In this document: positions 8,114-17,998 of the stretch, piece after piece | Layout: every line of letters starts with the position of its first letter | Position numbering within the stretch: position 1 is the stretch's first letter | DNA from: Adlercreutzia sp. ZJ473 | GTDB lineage: Bacteria; Actinomycetota; Coriobacteriia; Coriobacteriales; Eggerthellaceae | Assembly: GCF_013185065.1 (NCBI RefSeq) | Contig: NZ_JAAVTO010000019.1 | Coordinates: 1-42,413 of the forward strand | DNA: 42,413 bases | Reading direction: 5' to 3' | Notes under the pieces: generated by a model | Seen by the model: only the letters and a program-made list of their open reading frames with translations | Told to the model about the DNA's origin: nothing | Databases searched by the model: none | Program-made: the position numbers and the translations under genes

Positions 8114-9058
8114 CTAGCGCGCGGCGGCCTGCGCCCTCAGGGCGCGCAAGGCGTCGGCTGGCACGTACGTCACCACGGCGCCGAACGCAGCCAGCACGAA
8201 CAGCATGACCGCCACGAGCGGCGACGCGTCGAGCACGTGCACGCCCACGCCCACGATCGCCCACAGGAACACCGCCTGCATCACGCCGTCAGCGTAGCGC
8301 GAGCGCATGAAGTAGCCCAGGAGCAGCACGCCCGCCGCCAGAACGAGCGTGGAGAGCTCGCCGACCAGCGGCACGCCCTCGCCCGCCATGCGCGTGGCGA
8401 CGTGCGACGCGTTGGCGATGACCGCCACGGTAGCCCATGCCGCGTAGAGGGAGATCGGCGCCCAGCCGAGCGCAGCCATCGCGCGCTCGCGCAAGCCCGC
8501 GCCCGCCGGCGCGCCCGCGCGCCCCGACGCGCCGTCACGGCGCACCGCGGCGTAGAGCGCCGCCAGGTCAACCCACAGCGCCGCGATGACGACGAGCGCA
8601 ACAGCCGTCTGCCCGAAGTGGAAGAGCGCGAGCCACGCCACGTTGAGCACGCAGCTGGCCACGAACAGAGCGGTCGCGCTGCGGCCGCCCGGGACGCCCT
8701 GCGCGCCAGCCGCCCCTCCTCGGCCCGCGCGGCCCGTGCGCCTGGCGCGCGTCGCCGGGCTCGTGCCCCACGTGGCGTACGCGAGCCATGCGAACAGCGC
8801 CAGGTAGATGGCGCCCCAGATGGCGAACACGTAGCCCGCGGGCGTGAACCACGCGAACACCTGGTTCGACATCTCGCTCGAGGTGGTGCCGCCGAGGCGC
8901 AGCGCCTCGAAGAGCCCGTTGCACAGCACCATGACCGCGTACGCGACCCACATGGCCGCCACGGAAGGCGTCAGGTAGCGGCGCACCCCGCGCAGCCACC
9001 GTGCCGCGCCCGACGACGACGCGCGCGCCTTCCCCCGTGATGTCTTGCTGCTTCTCAT
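8114..9058 (-). CDS. TspO/MBR-related integral membrane protein
   Basis: 314 residues with about eight hydrophobic segments. Segments such as FTPAGYVFAIWGAIYLALFA and LNVAWLALFHFGQ, plus APISLYAAWATVA, resemble the TspO/MBR tryptophan-rich fold, which binds porphyrins and other hydrophobic ligands. The protein is about twice the length of classic TspO (about 160 residues), so it belongs to the longer bacterial branch with extra C-terminal segments. It starts at ATG 9058 with GGAGGT at correct spacing. A basic N-terminus (about 20 residues) precedes the first segment. Function is not known; family assignment is by motif recognition only. Confidence 0.6.
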   Translation of the reverse strand: MRSSKTSRGKARASSSGAARWLRGVRRYLTPSVAAMWVAYAVMVLCNGLFEALRLGGTTSSEMSNQVFAWFTPAGYVFAIWGAIYLALFAWLAYATWGTSPATRARRTGRAGRGGAAGAQGVPGGRSATALFVASCVLNVAWLALFHFGQTAVALVVIAALWVDLAALYAAVRRDGASGRAGAPAGAGLRERAMAALGWAPISLYAAWATVAVIANASHVATRMAGEGVPLVGELSTLVLAAGVLLLGYFMRSRYADGVMQAVFLWAIVGVGVHVLDASPLVAVMLFVLAAFGAVVTYVPADALRALRAQAAAR

Positions 9059-9146
9059 AAGGCAACCTCCTTCGCACTGGGCGCCGAGGCGCCACGCCGT
9101 CTTGACTCAGACTCCCAGTGTAGAGGCGGCATGTGGAGGACGGAAA

Positions 9147-9177
9147 ACGGCCCGCCCTCAGCCAGAGGGCGGGCCGT
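9147..9177 (-). terminator. Terminator of cysS
   Basis: Perfect 13-bp inverted repeat (ACGGCCCGCCCTC, 5-nt loop, then its complement), followed on the minus strand by TTTT. It lies 114 bp after the cysS stop and ahead of the TspO-like gene. Confidence 0.75.
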
Positions 9178-9290
9178 CAACGAAACCCAGCGTGGGGGAT
9201 GGGGGCGTGCCTTCCTCCCCGTATCGAAGCGCAGCGAAGCCGACGTCGCACCGCGCGCCTTCAGCGCCACGGGCGACAAGCGCGCCGGCG

Positions 9291-10820
<1,530 letters not shown>

Positions 10821-11163
10821 GGTCAGGTTCTCCTTGTGGTAAGCGAATGGCGAAATTGTAGCACGGGAAGCCCCACGGCAAGAGAAGCCGCACGAGAACG
10901 GCCGCTGCCTCCGAAAAACGCAAGGCGGCGAGCCTCGCATGCGCGCATGTCCAGCTGGCAGCACCCGCAAGCGGAAGCTACCCGTCCTGCTCGTTCGCAT
11001 ACTTCCAACATGCTTGCATAATTTGCATAAAACGTATAAATCGCCTCATCTCGCATAATTTGCATACAAGATACGTCACAAAGCGCAAGATGACACTACG
11101 AGCAGCATCGGCAACACCAAGCAAATAACCCAGAAAGCGAAAGGCTCGCGCTCCACGCGCAGC
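10821..11163. other. AT-rich cysS upstream region with paired operator-like repeats
   Basis: 343-bp gap between ispF and cysS. The stretch 11000-11085 is strikingly AT-rich for this genome and contains the two GCATAATTTGCATA copies listed separately plus an AT-rich block (ACGTATAAA) between them. I see no T-box-like specifier or antiterminator. A short open frame over 10823-11065 has no recognisable protein character. Confidence 0.5.
11016..11066. repeat. Two direct copies of a 14-bp near-palindrome upstream of cysS
   Basis: GCATAATTTGCATA occurs identically at 11016-11029 and 11053-11066, 37 bp apart. Each copy is itself an imperfect palindrome (TGCA...TGCA). Placement upstream of cysS in an AT-rich promoter region suggests paired regulator binding sites. 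Confidence 0.6.
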
Positions 11164-11706
11164 TTACCATCGCGCCACCAGGCAGGTGGCGTAGGCGGTT
11201 ATGCCCTCCTCGCGGCCCTCGTAGCCGAGCCACTCGGTGGTGGTGGCCTTCACGCCCACGTTCTCCACGTCCACGCCCATGGCGCGGGCGAGGTTCGCGC
11301 GCATGGCCTCGCGGTGCGGCGAGAGCTTCGGCGCCTGGCACGCCACCACGCTGTCCACGTCGAGGATCTCGAAGCCCTGCGCGCGCACGTGATCCGCCAC
11401 CGCGGCCAGAAGCTTGAGCGAGTCGGCGTCCTTGTAGGCCGGGTCGGTATCGGGGAAGAGCTTGCCGATGTCGCCCCCGCGGATGGCGCCGAGCAGCGCG
11501 TCGGCCACCGCGTGCGCGAGCACGTCAGCGTCGGAGTGCCCGAGCAGGCCCTTCTCGTGCGGGATGTCCACGCCGCCTAGGATGAGTCTGCGGCCCTCGG
11601 CGAACGCGTGGACGTCCATGCCGAGACCCGTGCGCAGGGCGCGCAGGTCGGTTGCATGCGGGCCAGGCGCGCGCAGGTCGGCCGCACGCGGGTCAGCTGC
11701 GGCCAT
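11164..11706 (-). CDS. ispF: 2-C-methyl-D-erythritol 2,4-cyclodiphosphate synthase
   Basis: Makes the cyclodiphosphate intermediate of the MEP isoprenoid pathway. The core matches the family: GMDVHAF with the metal-binding Asp and His, HSDADVLAHAVADALLGA with the third metal His, DIGKLFPDTDP, and TTTEWLGYEGREEGI. The protein is 180 residues versus about 157 usual. The extra 25 N-terminal residues come partly from a 30-bp tandem duplication (11641-11700) giving two 10-residue units. Its ATG at 11706 overlaps the ispD stop by one base (TGATG), so the two are coupled. No Shine-Dalgarno is needed inside this overlap. Confidence 0.95.
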   Translation of the reverse strand: MAAADPRAADLRAPGPHATDLRALRTGLGMDVHAFAEGRRLILGGVDIPHEKGLLGHSDADVLAHAVADALLGAIRGGDIGKLFPDTDPAYKDADSLKLLAAVADHVRAQGFEILDVDSVVACQAPKLSPHREAMRANLARAMGVDVENVGVKATTTEWLGYEGREEGITAYATCLVARW

Positions 11707-12545
11707 CACTCGGCACCCTTCAGCACGAACGCGCGCACCGCCGAGGCCAGGATCGCGTAGTCCTCCGGCACGGTGAGCTTGATGTTGTCGCGCTTGCCCT
11801 CGACCACCAGCACGCGTCCGCCGAGGCGCTCGATGAGCGCCGAGTCGTCGGTGCCCACGAAGCCGTCGGACAGCGCGCTCGCATGCGCGCGGCGGTAGAT
11901 GCTCGTGCGGAACACCTGCGGCGTCTGCGCGTTCCAGAACACGCTGCGGTCGGGCGTGCCCATAATCACGCCGTCCTCCACCACCTTGAGCGTGTCGACC
12001 GCCGGGTGCGCCACCACGGCCCCGTCGGCGTCGAAGTTGCCCTTCACGGTGTTGATGGTGTGCAGGATGAGGTCGGGCGAGATGAGCGGGCGGGCGCCGT
12101 CGTGCAGCACCACGTACTCGAACTCCTCGCCCACGTACTCGAGCCCCGAGAACGCCGACTCCTGGCGGATGGAGCCCGCAGGCGCCATCACCACCGGCGT
12201 CACGAAGGGGAACGGGTCGATGGCGCGCTTGAGGTACTCGTCGGCGCGCTCCTGCGGGCACACGATGACGATGAGCCCCACGTCGCCCACGGCATCGAAC
12301 GCCTCGGCCGACCACGTGAGGATGGGCTTGCCCGCGATCTCCACGAGCTGCTTGCCGCCCTCCTTGCCGAACCGCTCGCCCGTGCCACCTGCCAGGATGA
12401 TGGCCGCCGTCTGGGGCTTCTTGTCAACCACGCCCTTCAGGGTCAGCGTCGTCTGGCTGAGCGCGTCGAAGTCAAGCTCCTCCACCGCGAAGTCAGGCGC
12501 GCGCAGCGCTTCCGGCTCAAAGATGGGATCGATCGTCCTGGACAT
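11706..12545 (-). CDS. ispD: 2-C-methyl-D-erythritol 4-phosphate cytidylyltransferase
   Basis: Third step of the MEP pathway: MEP + CTP to CDP-ME. The nucleotidyltransferase glycine-rich loop AAIILAGGTGERFGKEGGKQ starts near residue 46, later followed by HDGARPLISPDLI, the PQVFR segment and TDDSALIE. It has an unusual 45-residue N-terminal extension (acidic, with DFDALSQTTLTLKGVV) not needed for the fold. ATG 12545 is supported by GGGGAG at good spacing; the family core would also allow a later start, but none has a ribosome site. Followed by ispF with a 1-bp overlap. Confidence 0.95.
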   Translation of the reverse strand: MSRTIDPIFEPEALRAPDFAVEELDFDALSQTTLTLKGVVDKKPQTAAIILAGGTGERFGKEGGKQLVEIAGKPILTWSAEAFDAVGDVGLIVIVCPQERADEYLKRAIDPFPFVTPVVMAPAGSIRQESAFSGLEYVGEEFEYVVLHDGARPLISPDLILHTINTVKGNFDADGAVVAHPAVDTLKVVEDGVIMGTPDRSVFWNAQTPQVFRTSIYRRAHASALSDGFVGTDDSALIERLGGRVLVVEGKRDNIKLTVPEDYAILASAVRAFVLKGAE

Positions 12546-12580
12546 GAAAACTCCCCTCGTCCTCAAAACACAATGTTCCC

Positions 12581-12586
12581 AGTATA
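12581..12586 (-). promoter_or_regulatory. -10 box of ispD-ispF promoter
   Basis: TATACT on the minus strand, 36 nt before the ispD start codon, in a short AT-richer stretch. No strong -35 hexamer is seen at 17 bp. Confidence 0.5.
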
Positions 12587-12620
12587 CGAGAAAATCCCAC
12601 CTCAGCGCGAAGGGAGCCGC

Positions 12621-12657
12621 AAAAAACGGGAGGACCGCGGGCTTGCGCGGCCCTCCC
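12621..12657 (-). terminator. Rho-independent terminator downstream of clpC
   Basis: Hairpin GGGAGG-x-CCGCG...CGCGG-x-CCTCCC at 12657-12628, followed on the minus strand by six T (12626-12621). It lies 238 bp beyond the clpC stop, after the tandem repeat block, and just before the ispD promoter. Confidence 0.8.
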
Positions 12658-12684
12658 CTCAAGACAGCCCGCGGTCACGTCCCG

Positions 12685-12805
12685 CAGCGGCGCCCGATGC
12701 GCAGCGAGAACAGCTCGCGGGGACGGGGCCAGCGGCGCCCGATGCGCAGCGAGGGCAGCTCGCGGGGACGGGGCCAGCGGCGCCCGATGCGCAGCGAGGG
12801 CAACG
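12685..12805. repeat. 45-bp tandem repeat, about 2.7 copies
   Basis: Units begin at 12685, 12730 and 12775 with CAGCGGCGCCCGATGCGCAG; the first two are 45 bp and nearly identical. The third runs into a 14-bp perfect inverted repeat (12794-12807 with 12827-12840). It sits in the 3' untranslated region of clpC, between its stop and terminator. A period divisible by three keeps frames open, but I see no ribosome site or protein family. Confidence 0.85.
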
Positions 12806-12894
12806 GGCGGCGCGGTCTTGCGCTCTCCCGTTGCCCTCGCACTGCCTTCGCGTCAGGCTCCTTGCTCGGCTCGCCGCCCGCTCGTCGCCGCCCG

Positions 12895-15486
12895 CTAGTC
12901 GCTTGCGCCGTCGGTGAGGCTGCCCGCGGGGACGGGGCGGCCGCCGGCGCCGCCGGCATGGCCCAGGTCGAAGTTCGTGAGCAGAAGCTCCGCCTCGCGC
13001 GCGATGGAGTCGCGCTTGCGCGGCGCCGGGATGGCCCCGAAGCCCTGGTTGAACACCAGGTGGGCGTCCTCCCCCTCGCCCTCCACGTCCACGTCCACCA
13101 CCGAGCCGCTCGTCCAGCGGCCTTCCAGGATCTGCTCGGAGAGCGGGTCCTCCAAGAGGCGCTGGATGGCGCGGCGCAGCGGGCGCGCGCCGAAGGCCAC
13201 GTCGGTGCCCTCCTTGGCGATGAGCGTGCGCGCGGCCTCGCTCAGGTTGATCGACATGTTCTGGGCGATCATGCGGTCGCGCAGGTCGGACACCATGAGC
13301 TCGACGATCTGGCCGATCTCCTCGGCGGTGAGGCTCTTGAACACGATGATCTCGTCGATGCGGTTCAAGAACTCGGGCCTGAACAGCTTCTTCATCTCCG
13401 ACATCACGCGGCTCTTGATCTCCTTGTCGGACAGCCCCTCCTTGCCGGAAGCCGAGAACCCGAGCGTGGTGGTCTGCGCGATGTCGCGCGCGCCCACGTT
13501 CGACGTCATGATGATGACCGTGTTGCGGAAGTCGACCGTGCGGCCCTGCGCGTCGGTGAGGCGCCCCTCCTCCAGGATCTGGAGCAGGATGTTGAACACG
13601 TCAGGATGCGCCTTCTCGATCTCGTCGAACAGCACCACCGAGTAGGGGCGCTGGCGCACGGCCTTGGTGAGCTGGCCGCCCTCGTCGAAGCCCACGTAGC
13701 CCGGAGGGCTTCCCACCAGGCGCGACACGCTGTGCTTCTCCATGTACTCGGACATGTCGAAGGACAGCAGCGCCTCCTCGGAGTTGAACAGGAACTCGGC
13801 GAGCGCCTTGGAGAGCTCGGTCTTGCCCACGCCCGACGGGCCCAGGAAGATGAACGAGCCGGCGGGGCGCTTCGGGTCCTTCAGCCCGCTGCGCGAGCGG
13901 CGGATGGCCTTCGACAGCGCCGTGACGGCCTCGTCCTGCCCGATCACGCGCTCGTGCAGCACGCCCTCCATGCGCAGGAGCTTCTCGGTCTCGGCCTCGG
14001 TGAGGCTCGACACCGGCACGCCCGTGGACATCGACACCACGTCGGCGATGTCCTCCACGGTGACCTGCTGGACGGTCTTCGAGGAGTCCTCCTGCCACTG
14101 CTTCTCGGCCTCCTCGCGCTTGGCCCGCACCTGCGTCTCCTCGTCGCGCAGCTGGGCGGCGCGCTCGAAGTCCTGCTCGCCGATCGCGCGGTCCTTCTCG
14201 GCGCGGATGCGGCGCAGCTCGTCGTCGAGCTCGCGCAGCTCCTTGGGCAGCGTCATGTTGCGGATGCGCATGCGCGCGCCCGCCTCGTCGAGCACGTCGA
14301 TGGCCTTGTCGGGCAGGTAGCGGTCCTGGATGTAGCGGTTCGACAGCGACACGGCGGCCTGCAGCGCCTCGTCGGTGAAGTGCACCTGGTGATGCGCCTC
14401 GTAGCGGTCGCGCAGGCCCTCCATGATGCGCACGGCCTGCTCCTCGTTGGGCTCGTTGATCGTGAGCGGCTGGAACCTGCGCTCGAGCGCGGAGTCCTTC
14501 TCGAGGTGCTTGCGGTACTCCTCGAGCGTGGTGGCGCCGATGATCTGGATCTCGCCGCGCGACAGCGGCGGCTTCAGGATGGCGGCCGCGTCGATGGAGC
14601 CCTCCGCCGAGCCCGCGCCGATGATGGTGTGGATCTCGTCGATGAACAGCAGCACGTCGCCCGCGTCCATGACCTCTTTGATGACCTTCTTCAGGCGGTC
14701 CTCGAACTCGCCGCGGTACTTCGAGCCCGCCACGAGCGCGCTCACGTCAAGCGTGACGAGGCGCTTGTTGCGCAGGAGGTCGGGCACCTGGTTGGCCACG
14801 ATGAGCTGCGCGAGGCCCTCGGCGATGGCGGTCTTGCCCACGCCGGGCTCGCCCAGGATGAGCGGGTTGTTCTTCTGGCGGCGCGAGAGGATCTGCATGA
14901 CGCGCTCGATCTCGGCCGCGCGCCCGATGACCGGGTCGAGCTGGCCGTCCCGCGCCTTCTTCGTGAGGTCGGTGCCGAACTCCTTGAGCATGCTGTCGGA
15001 GCTGCCGCCCGCCGGCTCGAAGCCCGTGCGGCCCGCGTAGACGGCGCTCTGGCCCACGAGGTCGTTGAGCGCGCCGCGCACGTCGTCGCCCGTGACGCCC
15101 ATGCGCCCCATGACCTCGAGCGCGGTGCCCTCGCCCTCGCGCACGATGCCGAGCAGCAAGTGCTCGGTGGAGATGTAGGACTGACCCATCTGCATGGCCT
15201 CGCGCAGCGAGTTCTCCAGCACGCGCTTCACGCGCGGCGTGAACGAGAGGTGCCCCGACACGTCGGCCGACTCGTCGATGGTGACCACCTGGCGGATGGC
15301 TTGCACCACCCCGTCGTAGGTGACGTTCAGGCGCGCGAGCGCCTGGGCGGCCAGGCCGTCCTTCTCCTGGATGAGCCCCAGCAAGATGTGCTCGGTGCCC
15401 ACGTAGGGCTGGTGCAAGGCCCGCGCCTCATCCTGAGCCAGGACAAGCACCTTGCGCGCCTTGTCCGTGAATTTCTCGAATGACAT
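12895..15486 (-). CDS. clpC: ClpC-type AAA+ unfoldase of the Clp protease
   Basis: 863 residues, the normal ClpC length. Two N-terminal Clp repeats ([31 protein letters not shown]) bind adaptors. AAA1 has Walker A GEPGVGKT near residue 211. A middle coiled-coil carries a UVR-like motif ([14 protein letters not shown]). AAA2 has GPSGVGKT near 547 and ends with the ClpC sensor region ([15 protein letters not shown]). Some 60 residues of Ala/Gly-rich tail follow. It unfolds substrates and feeds ClpP in the cytoplasm. A CIRCE operator at 15551-15577 shows that it belongs to the HrcA heat-shock regulon rather than CtsR control, and no ctsR/mcsAB operon is present here. Confidence 0.97.
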   Translation of the reverse strand: MSFEKFTDKARKVLVLAQDEARALHQPYVGTEHILLGLIQEKDGLAAQALARLNVTYDGVVQAIRQVVTIDESADVSGHLSFTPRVKRVLENSLREAMQMGQSYISTEHLLLGIVREGEGTALEVMGRMGVTGDDVRGALNDLVGQSAVYAGRTGFEPAGGSSDSMLKEFGTDLTKKARDGQLDPVIGRAAEIERVMQILSRRQKNNPLILGEPGVGKTAIAEGLAQLIVANQVPDLLRNKRLVTLDVSALVAGSKYRGEFEDRLKKVIKEVMDAGDVLLFIDEIHTIIGAGSAEGSIDAAAILKPPLSRGEIQIIGATTLEEYRKHLEKDSALERRFQPLTINEPNEEQAVRIMEGLRDRYEAHHQVHFTDEALQAAVSLSNRYIQDRYLPDKAIDVLDEAGARMRIRNMTLPKELRELDDELRRIRAEKDRAIGEQDFERAAQLRDEETQVRAKREEAEKQWQEDSSKTVQQVTVEDIADVVSMSTGVPVSSLTEAETEKLLRMEGVLHERVIGQDEAVTALSKAIRRSRSGLKDPKRPAGSFIFLGPSGVGKTELSKALAEFLFNSEEALLSFDMSEYMEKHSVSRLVGSPPGYVGFDEGGQLTKAVRQRPYSVVLFDEIEKAHPDVFNILLQILEEGRLTDAQGRTVDFRNTVIIMTSNVGARDIAQTTTLGFSASGKEGLSDKEIKSRVMSEMKKLFRPEFLNRIDEIIVFKSLTAEEIGQIVELMVSDLRDRMIAQNMSINLSEAARTLIAKEGTDVAFGARPLRRAIQRLLEDPLSEQILEGRWTSGSVVDVDVEGEGEDAHLVFNQGFGAIPAPRKRDSIAREAELLLTNFDLGHAGGAGGRPVPAGSLTDGASD

Positions 15487-15550
15487 TGGTGTTGCCTCGT
15501 TTCCTGCTTGCGCGCCTACCGTGGCGCGCCTTTCGTGTATCTAGGCCATA

Positions 15551-15577
15551 TTAGCACTCCTGCCACCCGAGTGCCAA
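15551..15577. promoter_or_regulatory. CIRCE operator (HrcA) upstream of clpC
   Basis: TTAGCACTC-N9-GAGTGCCAA (plus-strand reading): the canonical TTAGCACTC-N9-GAGTGCTAA with one mismatch. It lies 65-91 bp upstream of the clpC start codon in the likely promoter, so HrcA should repress clpC until heat shock. Confidence 0.88.
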
Positions 15578-15689
15578 AGCAAGCCCCTATGTTACGCCAC
15601 CGCCATAGAATGCTCATGAGCAAGGTTTATTCACCCTTTCATGCAAGCACGGCATAAAATATACATATCTTTGGTAAGATAAGCATCAA

Positions 15690-15910
15690 GTTCATGGCAG
15701 AGGAGCAGCCCTCATCAGTAGCCTTGGAGACACGTCGAGCAACGTCAAGGTGAAAGGGTAGGCTGCCGAAGGCCGTGCGGACGCTCAAATCCGCATGGAC
15801 CTGGGGCGCGGCAGAACATGTCGCGCACTGTCGCGTAAAGCGGAGAGCTGCCGTGGTCGAGCGCCAGCTCCCTGTGACGCCCAGCCATGGCGAGGCTTTC
15901 CACGGAAAGG
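15690..15910 (+). promoter_or_regulatory. Lysine riboswitch (L box) with Shine-Dalgarno-sequestering platform
   Basis: Leader of the NhaC-type transporter. It carries L-box core strings in the right order: AGAGGAGC near 15700, TTGGAGA at 15724, AAGGTGAAAGGG at 15747-15758, GCTGCCGAAG at 15762-15771, CTGGGG at 15801 and ACTGTCGCG at 15827. Stem P1 can form between ATGGCAG (15694-15700) and CTGCCGT (15848-15854). A short hairpin CTTTC-CACG-GAAAG (15896-15909) covers the ribosome site. The P1 3' strand overlaps CCGTGG (15851-15856), which can instead pair with CCACGG (15900-15905). That suggests a translational OFF switch: lysine keeps P1 closed and the ribosome-site hairpin forms. The aptamer is recognised by pattern; the platform is inference. 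The AT-rich stretch 15640-15680 probably contains the promoter. Confidence 0.85.
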
Positions 15911-15911
15911 A

Positions 15912-17471
15912 ATGGAAGTGGAATTTGTCAACACCGCCTGGGCGTTGGTGCCGGCGCTCGTCGCCATCGTGCTCGCCCTGGCAACCAAGGAAGTCTATGT
16001 GTCGCTGTTCGTCGGCATACTCATGGGCGCCTTGCTGGTCGCCGGGTTCGACCCCGTGGCCACGCTCGACGCCATCATCAACGACGGCATGATCCCCGCC
16101 GTGGCCGACAACGCGGGCATCTTCATCTTCCTGGTCCTCCTCGGCATGATGGTGGCCCTCGTGAACAAGGCCGGCGGCGCCAGCGCGTTCGGCAAGTGGG
16201 CCGCCGAGCACGTGACGTCACGCGTCGGCACGCAGATCGCGGCGTTCGCGCTCGGCGTGCTCATCTTCGTGGACGACTACTTCAACTGCCTGACGGTCGG
16301 CTCGGTCATGCGCCCGCTGACTGACTCGAAGAACGTCTCGCGCGCGAAGCTGGCGTTCATCATCGACGCCACCGCGGCGCCCATCTGCATGATCGCGCCC
16401 GTGTCCTCGTGGGCGGCCGCCGTCTCCGGCGTGGCCTCCGACCTCAACGTCAACGGCATCGAGCTGTTCATCAACGCCATCCCGTTCAACTTCTACTCGC
16501 TGCTCATGATCGTGTTCGTGGTCGGCCTCATCTTCCTCAACTTCGACTACGGCCCGATGGCCAAGGCCGAGATCGAGGCCTACAAGAACGGCAAGCTCGG
16601 CTCGCTCGGCGGCGACGCGGCCGTGAAGAACACCCGCGCGAGCCTGTGGGACATGCTCGTGCCCATCATCGTGCTCATCGTGTGCTGTATCGGCGGCATG
16701 CTCTACGTGGGCGGCTTCTTCGGCGGCGAGACCGCCGGCAGCGTCATCGACGCGTTCGGCAACACCGACGCCTTCGTGGCCCTGCCGTGGGGCTCGCTGA
16801 TCGCGATCACGTTCGCCTTCCTGTACTTCCTGGCGCGCCGCCTGCTCACGCTGCGCGAGGCGTCTGAGTCGTTCGTGAGCGGCTTCAACGCCATGGTGCC
16901 CGCGATCCTCGTGCTCACCTTCGCCGTGACGCTCAAGAACATGACCGGCCTGCTCGGCGCCGACGTGTTCGTGGCCGGCCTCATGGAGGGCGCGGCCCCA
17001 GGCCTGTTCAACCTGCTGCCCGCCGTGATCTTCCTGGTCGCCGTGTTCCTCGGCTTCTCCACGGGCACGAGCTGGGGCACGTTCGGCATCCTGATCCCCA
17101 TCGTGATGCCCATCTTCTCGAACGACCCGACGTTGCTCATCATCGGCATCTCCGCCTGCCTGGCGGGCGCCGTCGCAGGCGACCACTGCTCGCCCATCTC
17201 GGACACCACCGTCATGGCGTCGGCCGGCGCGAACATGAAGCACGTCGACCACGTGTCCACGCAGCTGCCCTACGTGATCACCATGGCGGCCATCTCGTTC
17301 GTGATGTTCGTGATCGCGGGCTTCGTGCAGAACGCGTTCATCTGCCTGCCGATCGGCATCGTGCTCACCCTGGGCACCCTGGTCGTGCTGAAGAAGACCG
17401 TCGGCAAGAGCGTGAAGGACCTCGGCCCCGCGAAGGTCATCGACCCGGAGGCGGAAGCCGCCCAGGCGTAG
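15912..17471 (+). CDS. NhaC-superfamily transporter, probable lysine transporter (LysW-like)
   Basis: 519 residues with about 11-12 membrane segments. Typical NhaC-superfamily strings: LLGMMVALVNKAGGASAFG, IFVDDYFNCLTVGSVMRPL with conserved Asp pair, IDATAAPICMIAPVSSWAA, and FSTGTSWGTFGILIP with GDHCSPISDTT. General annotation would be Na+/H+ antiporter. The lysine riboswitch in its leader argues that the real substrate is lysine, in line with LysW proteins of this superfamily reported under L-box control. ATG 15912 has AAAGGA only one base upstream; GTG at 15918, six bases from it, may be the true start, shortening the protein by two residues. Ends at a strong terminator. Confidence 0.85.
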   Translation: MEVEFVNTAWALVPALVAIVLALATKEVYVSLFVGILMGALLVAGFDPVATLDAIINDGMIPAVADNAGIFIFLVLLGMMVALVNKAGGASAFGKWAAEHVTSRVGTQIAAFALGVLIFVDDYFNCLTVGSVMRPLTDSKNVSRAKLAFIIDATAAPICMIAPVSSWAAAVSGVASDLNVNGIELFINAIPFNFYSLLMIVFVVGLIFLNFDYGPMAKAEIEAYKNGKLGSLGGDAAVKNTRASLWDMLVPIIVLIVCCIGGMLYVGGFFGGETAGSVIDAFGNTDAFVALPWGSLIAITFAFLYFLARRLLTLREASESFVSGFNAMVPAILVLTFAVTLKNMTGLLGADVFVAGLMEGAAPGLFNLLPAVIFLVAVFLGFSTGTSWGTFGILIPIVMPIFSNDPTLLIIGISACLAGAVAGDHCSPISDTTVMASAGANMKHVDHVSTQLPYVITMAAISFVMFVIAGFVQNAFICLPIGIVLTLGTLVVLKKTVGKSVKDLGPAKVIDPEAEAAQA

Positions 17472-17594
17472 GCGCACGTGGAAGCCGCCCGGGCGTAGGC
17501 GCGTCCAGGCGCAGGCGCGCACCCGAGCGTGGGCGCACGTCCTTACGCAAGCACGCACCCCTACGCTTGCTTCTTGCACTTGCTCCAGAAACAC

Positions 17595-17623
17595 GAGAAG
17601 GCCCCGCGGGGCCTTCTCTTTTT
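17595..17623 (+). terminator. Terminator of the NhaC-type transporter gene
   Basis: Perfect 24-bp palindrome GAGAAGGCCCCG/CGGGGCCTTCTC followed by TTTTT, 124 bp after the stop codon. Confidence 0.9.
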
Positions 17624-17710
17624 GCAATTCGCAGAGGGGCAAGGAACGGGACAAGCCGTTTCCCAGGCCGCCCCATCCGAGCCGCCTCGTCCGCCCTAGG
17701 CCCTTGGGAG

Positions 17711-17919
17711 CCGAAGCACCGACAACGCCCTTTTTGCATCCATGATTCTGAAAAGCTGGATGGAAAATGCCCGTTATCGGCGATCCGAGCCCCGAAAACC
17801 ACCGACAACGCAGGTTTTCCATCCACTTTTTCCGAGAAATCACCGACAACGATCCCTTTTCATCCAGAATCACTTGAGAGGTGGATGGAAAAGCATCGTT
17901 GTCGGTAACGTTGTCGGAA
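17711..17919. repeat. Cluster of CCGACAACG / GGATGGAAAA palindromic repeats
   Basis: CACCGACAACG occurs at 17717, 17800 and 17841. Its complement CGTTGTCGG (one copy degenerate) occurs at 17772, 17898 and 17909. Each pair flanks TTTTCCATCC or its complement GGATGGAAAA. The block thus forms nested hairpins. It is AT-richer than its surroundings and resembles REP/BIME-like palindromic units. No gene product is supported. Confidence 0.75.
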
Positions 17920-17998
17920 ATCAGCAAATCCGCGCCGGGAACGCGGCCGGGCCGCGCCGGGAGATGCGGTTTGCCGCCCCCGGCGCGGGGCTGACGGG

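Larger units (their letters stand above)
17472..17998. other. Intergenic region between the transporter and lysS
   Basis: 527 bp. The first 100 bp hold degenerate copies of GCGTAGGCGCACG-like words, followed by the transporter terminator, a featureless GC-rich stretch, then the CCGACAACG palindrome cluster. No coding region is supported; both neighbouring genes end here. Confidence 0.6.

Noticed and set aside
10823-11065. Small 80-codon gene upstream of cysS
   Set aside because: It runs through the AT-rich promoter repeats and has no Shine-Dalgarno or family resemblance.
12675-12959. Repeat protein encoded by the 45-bp tandem repeat
   Set aside because: Open in several frames only because the period is a multiple of three. 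It overlaps the end of clpC, lacks a ribosome site and is Arg/Pro-rich.
11899-15483. Very long open frame on the plus strand opposite clpC and ispD (about 1190 codons)
   Set aside because: It is the antisense shadow of well-identified genes. High G+C removes stop codons. The translation is His/Arg/Ala/Leu-rich without any domain.
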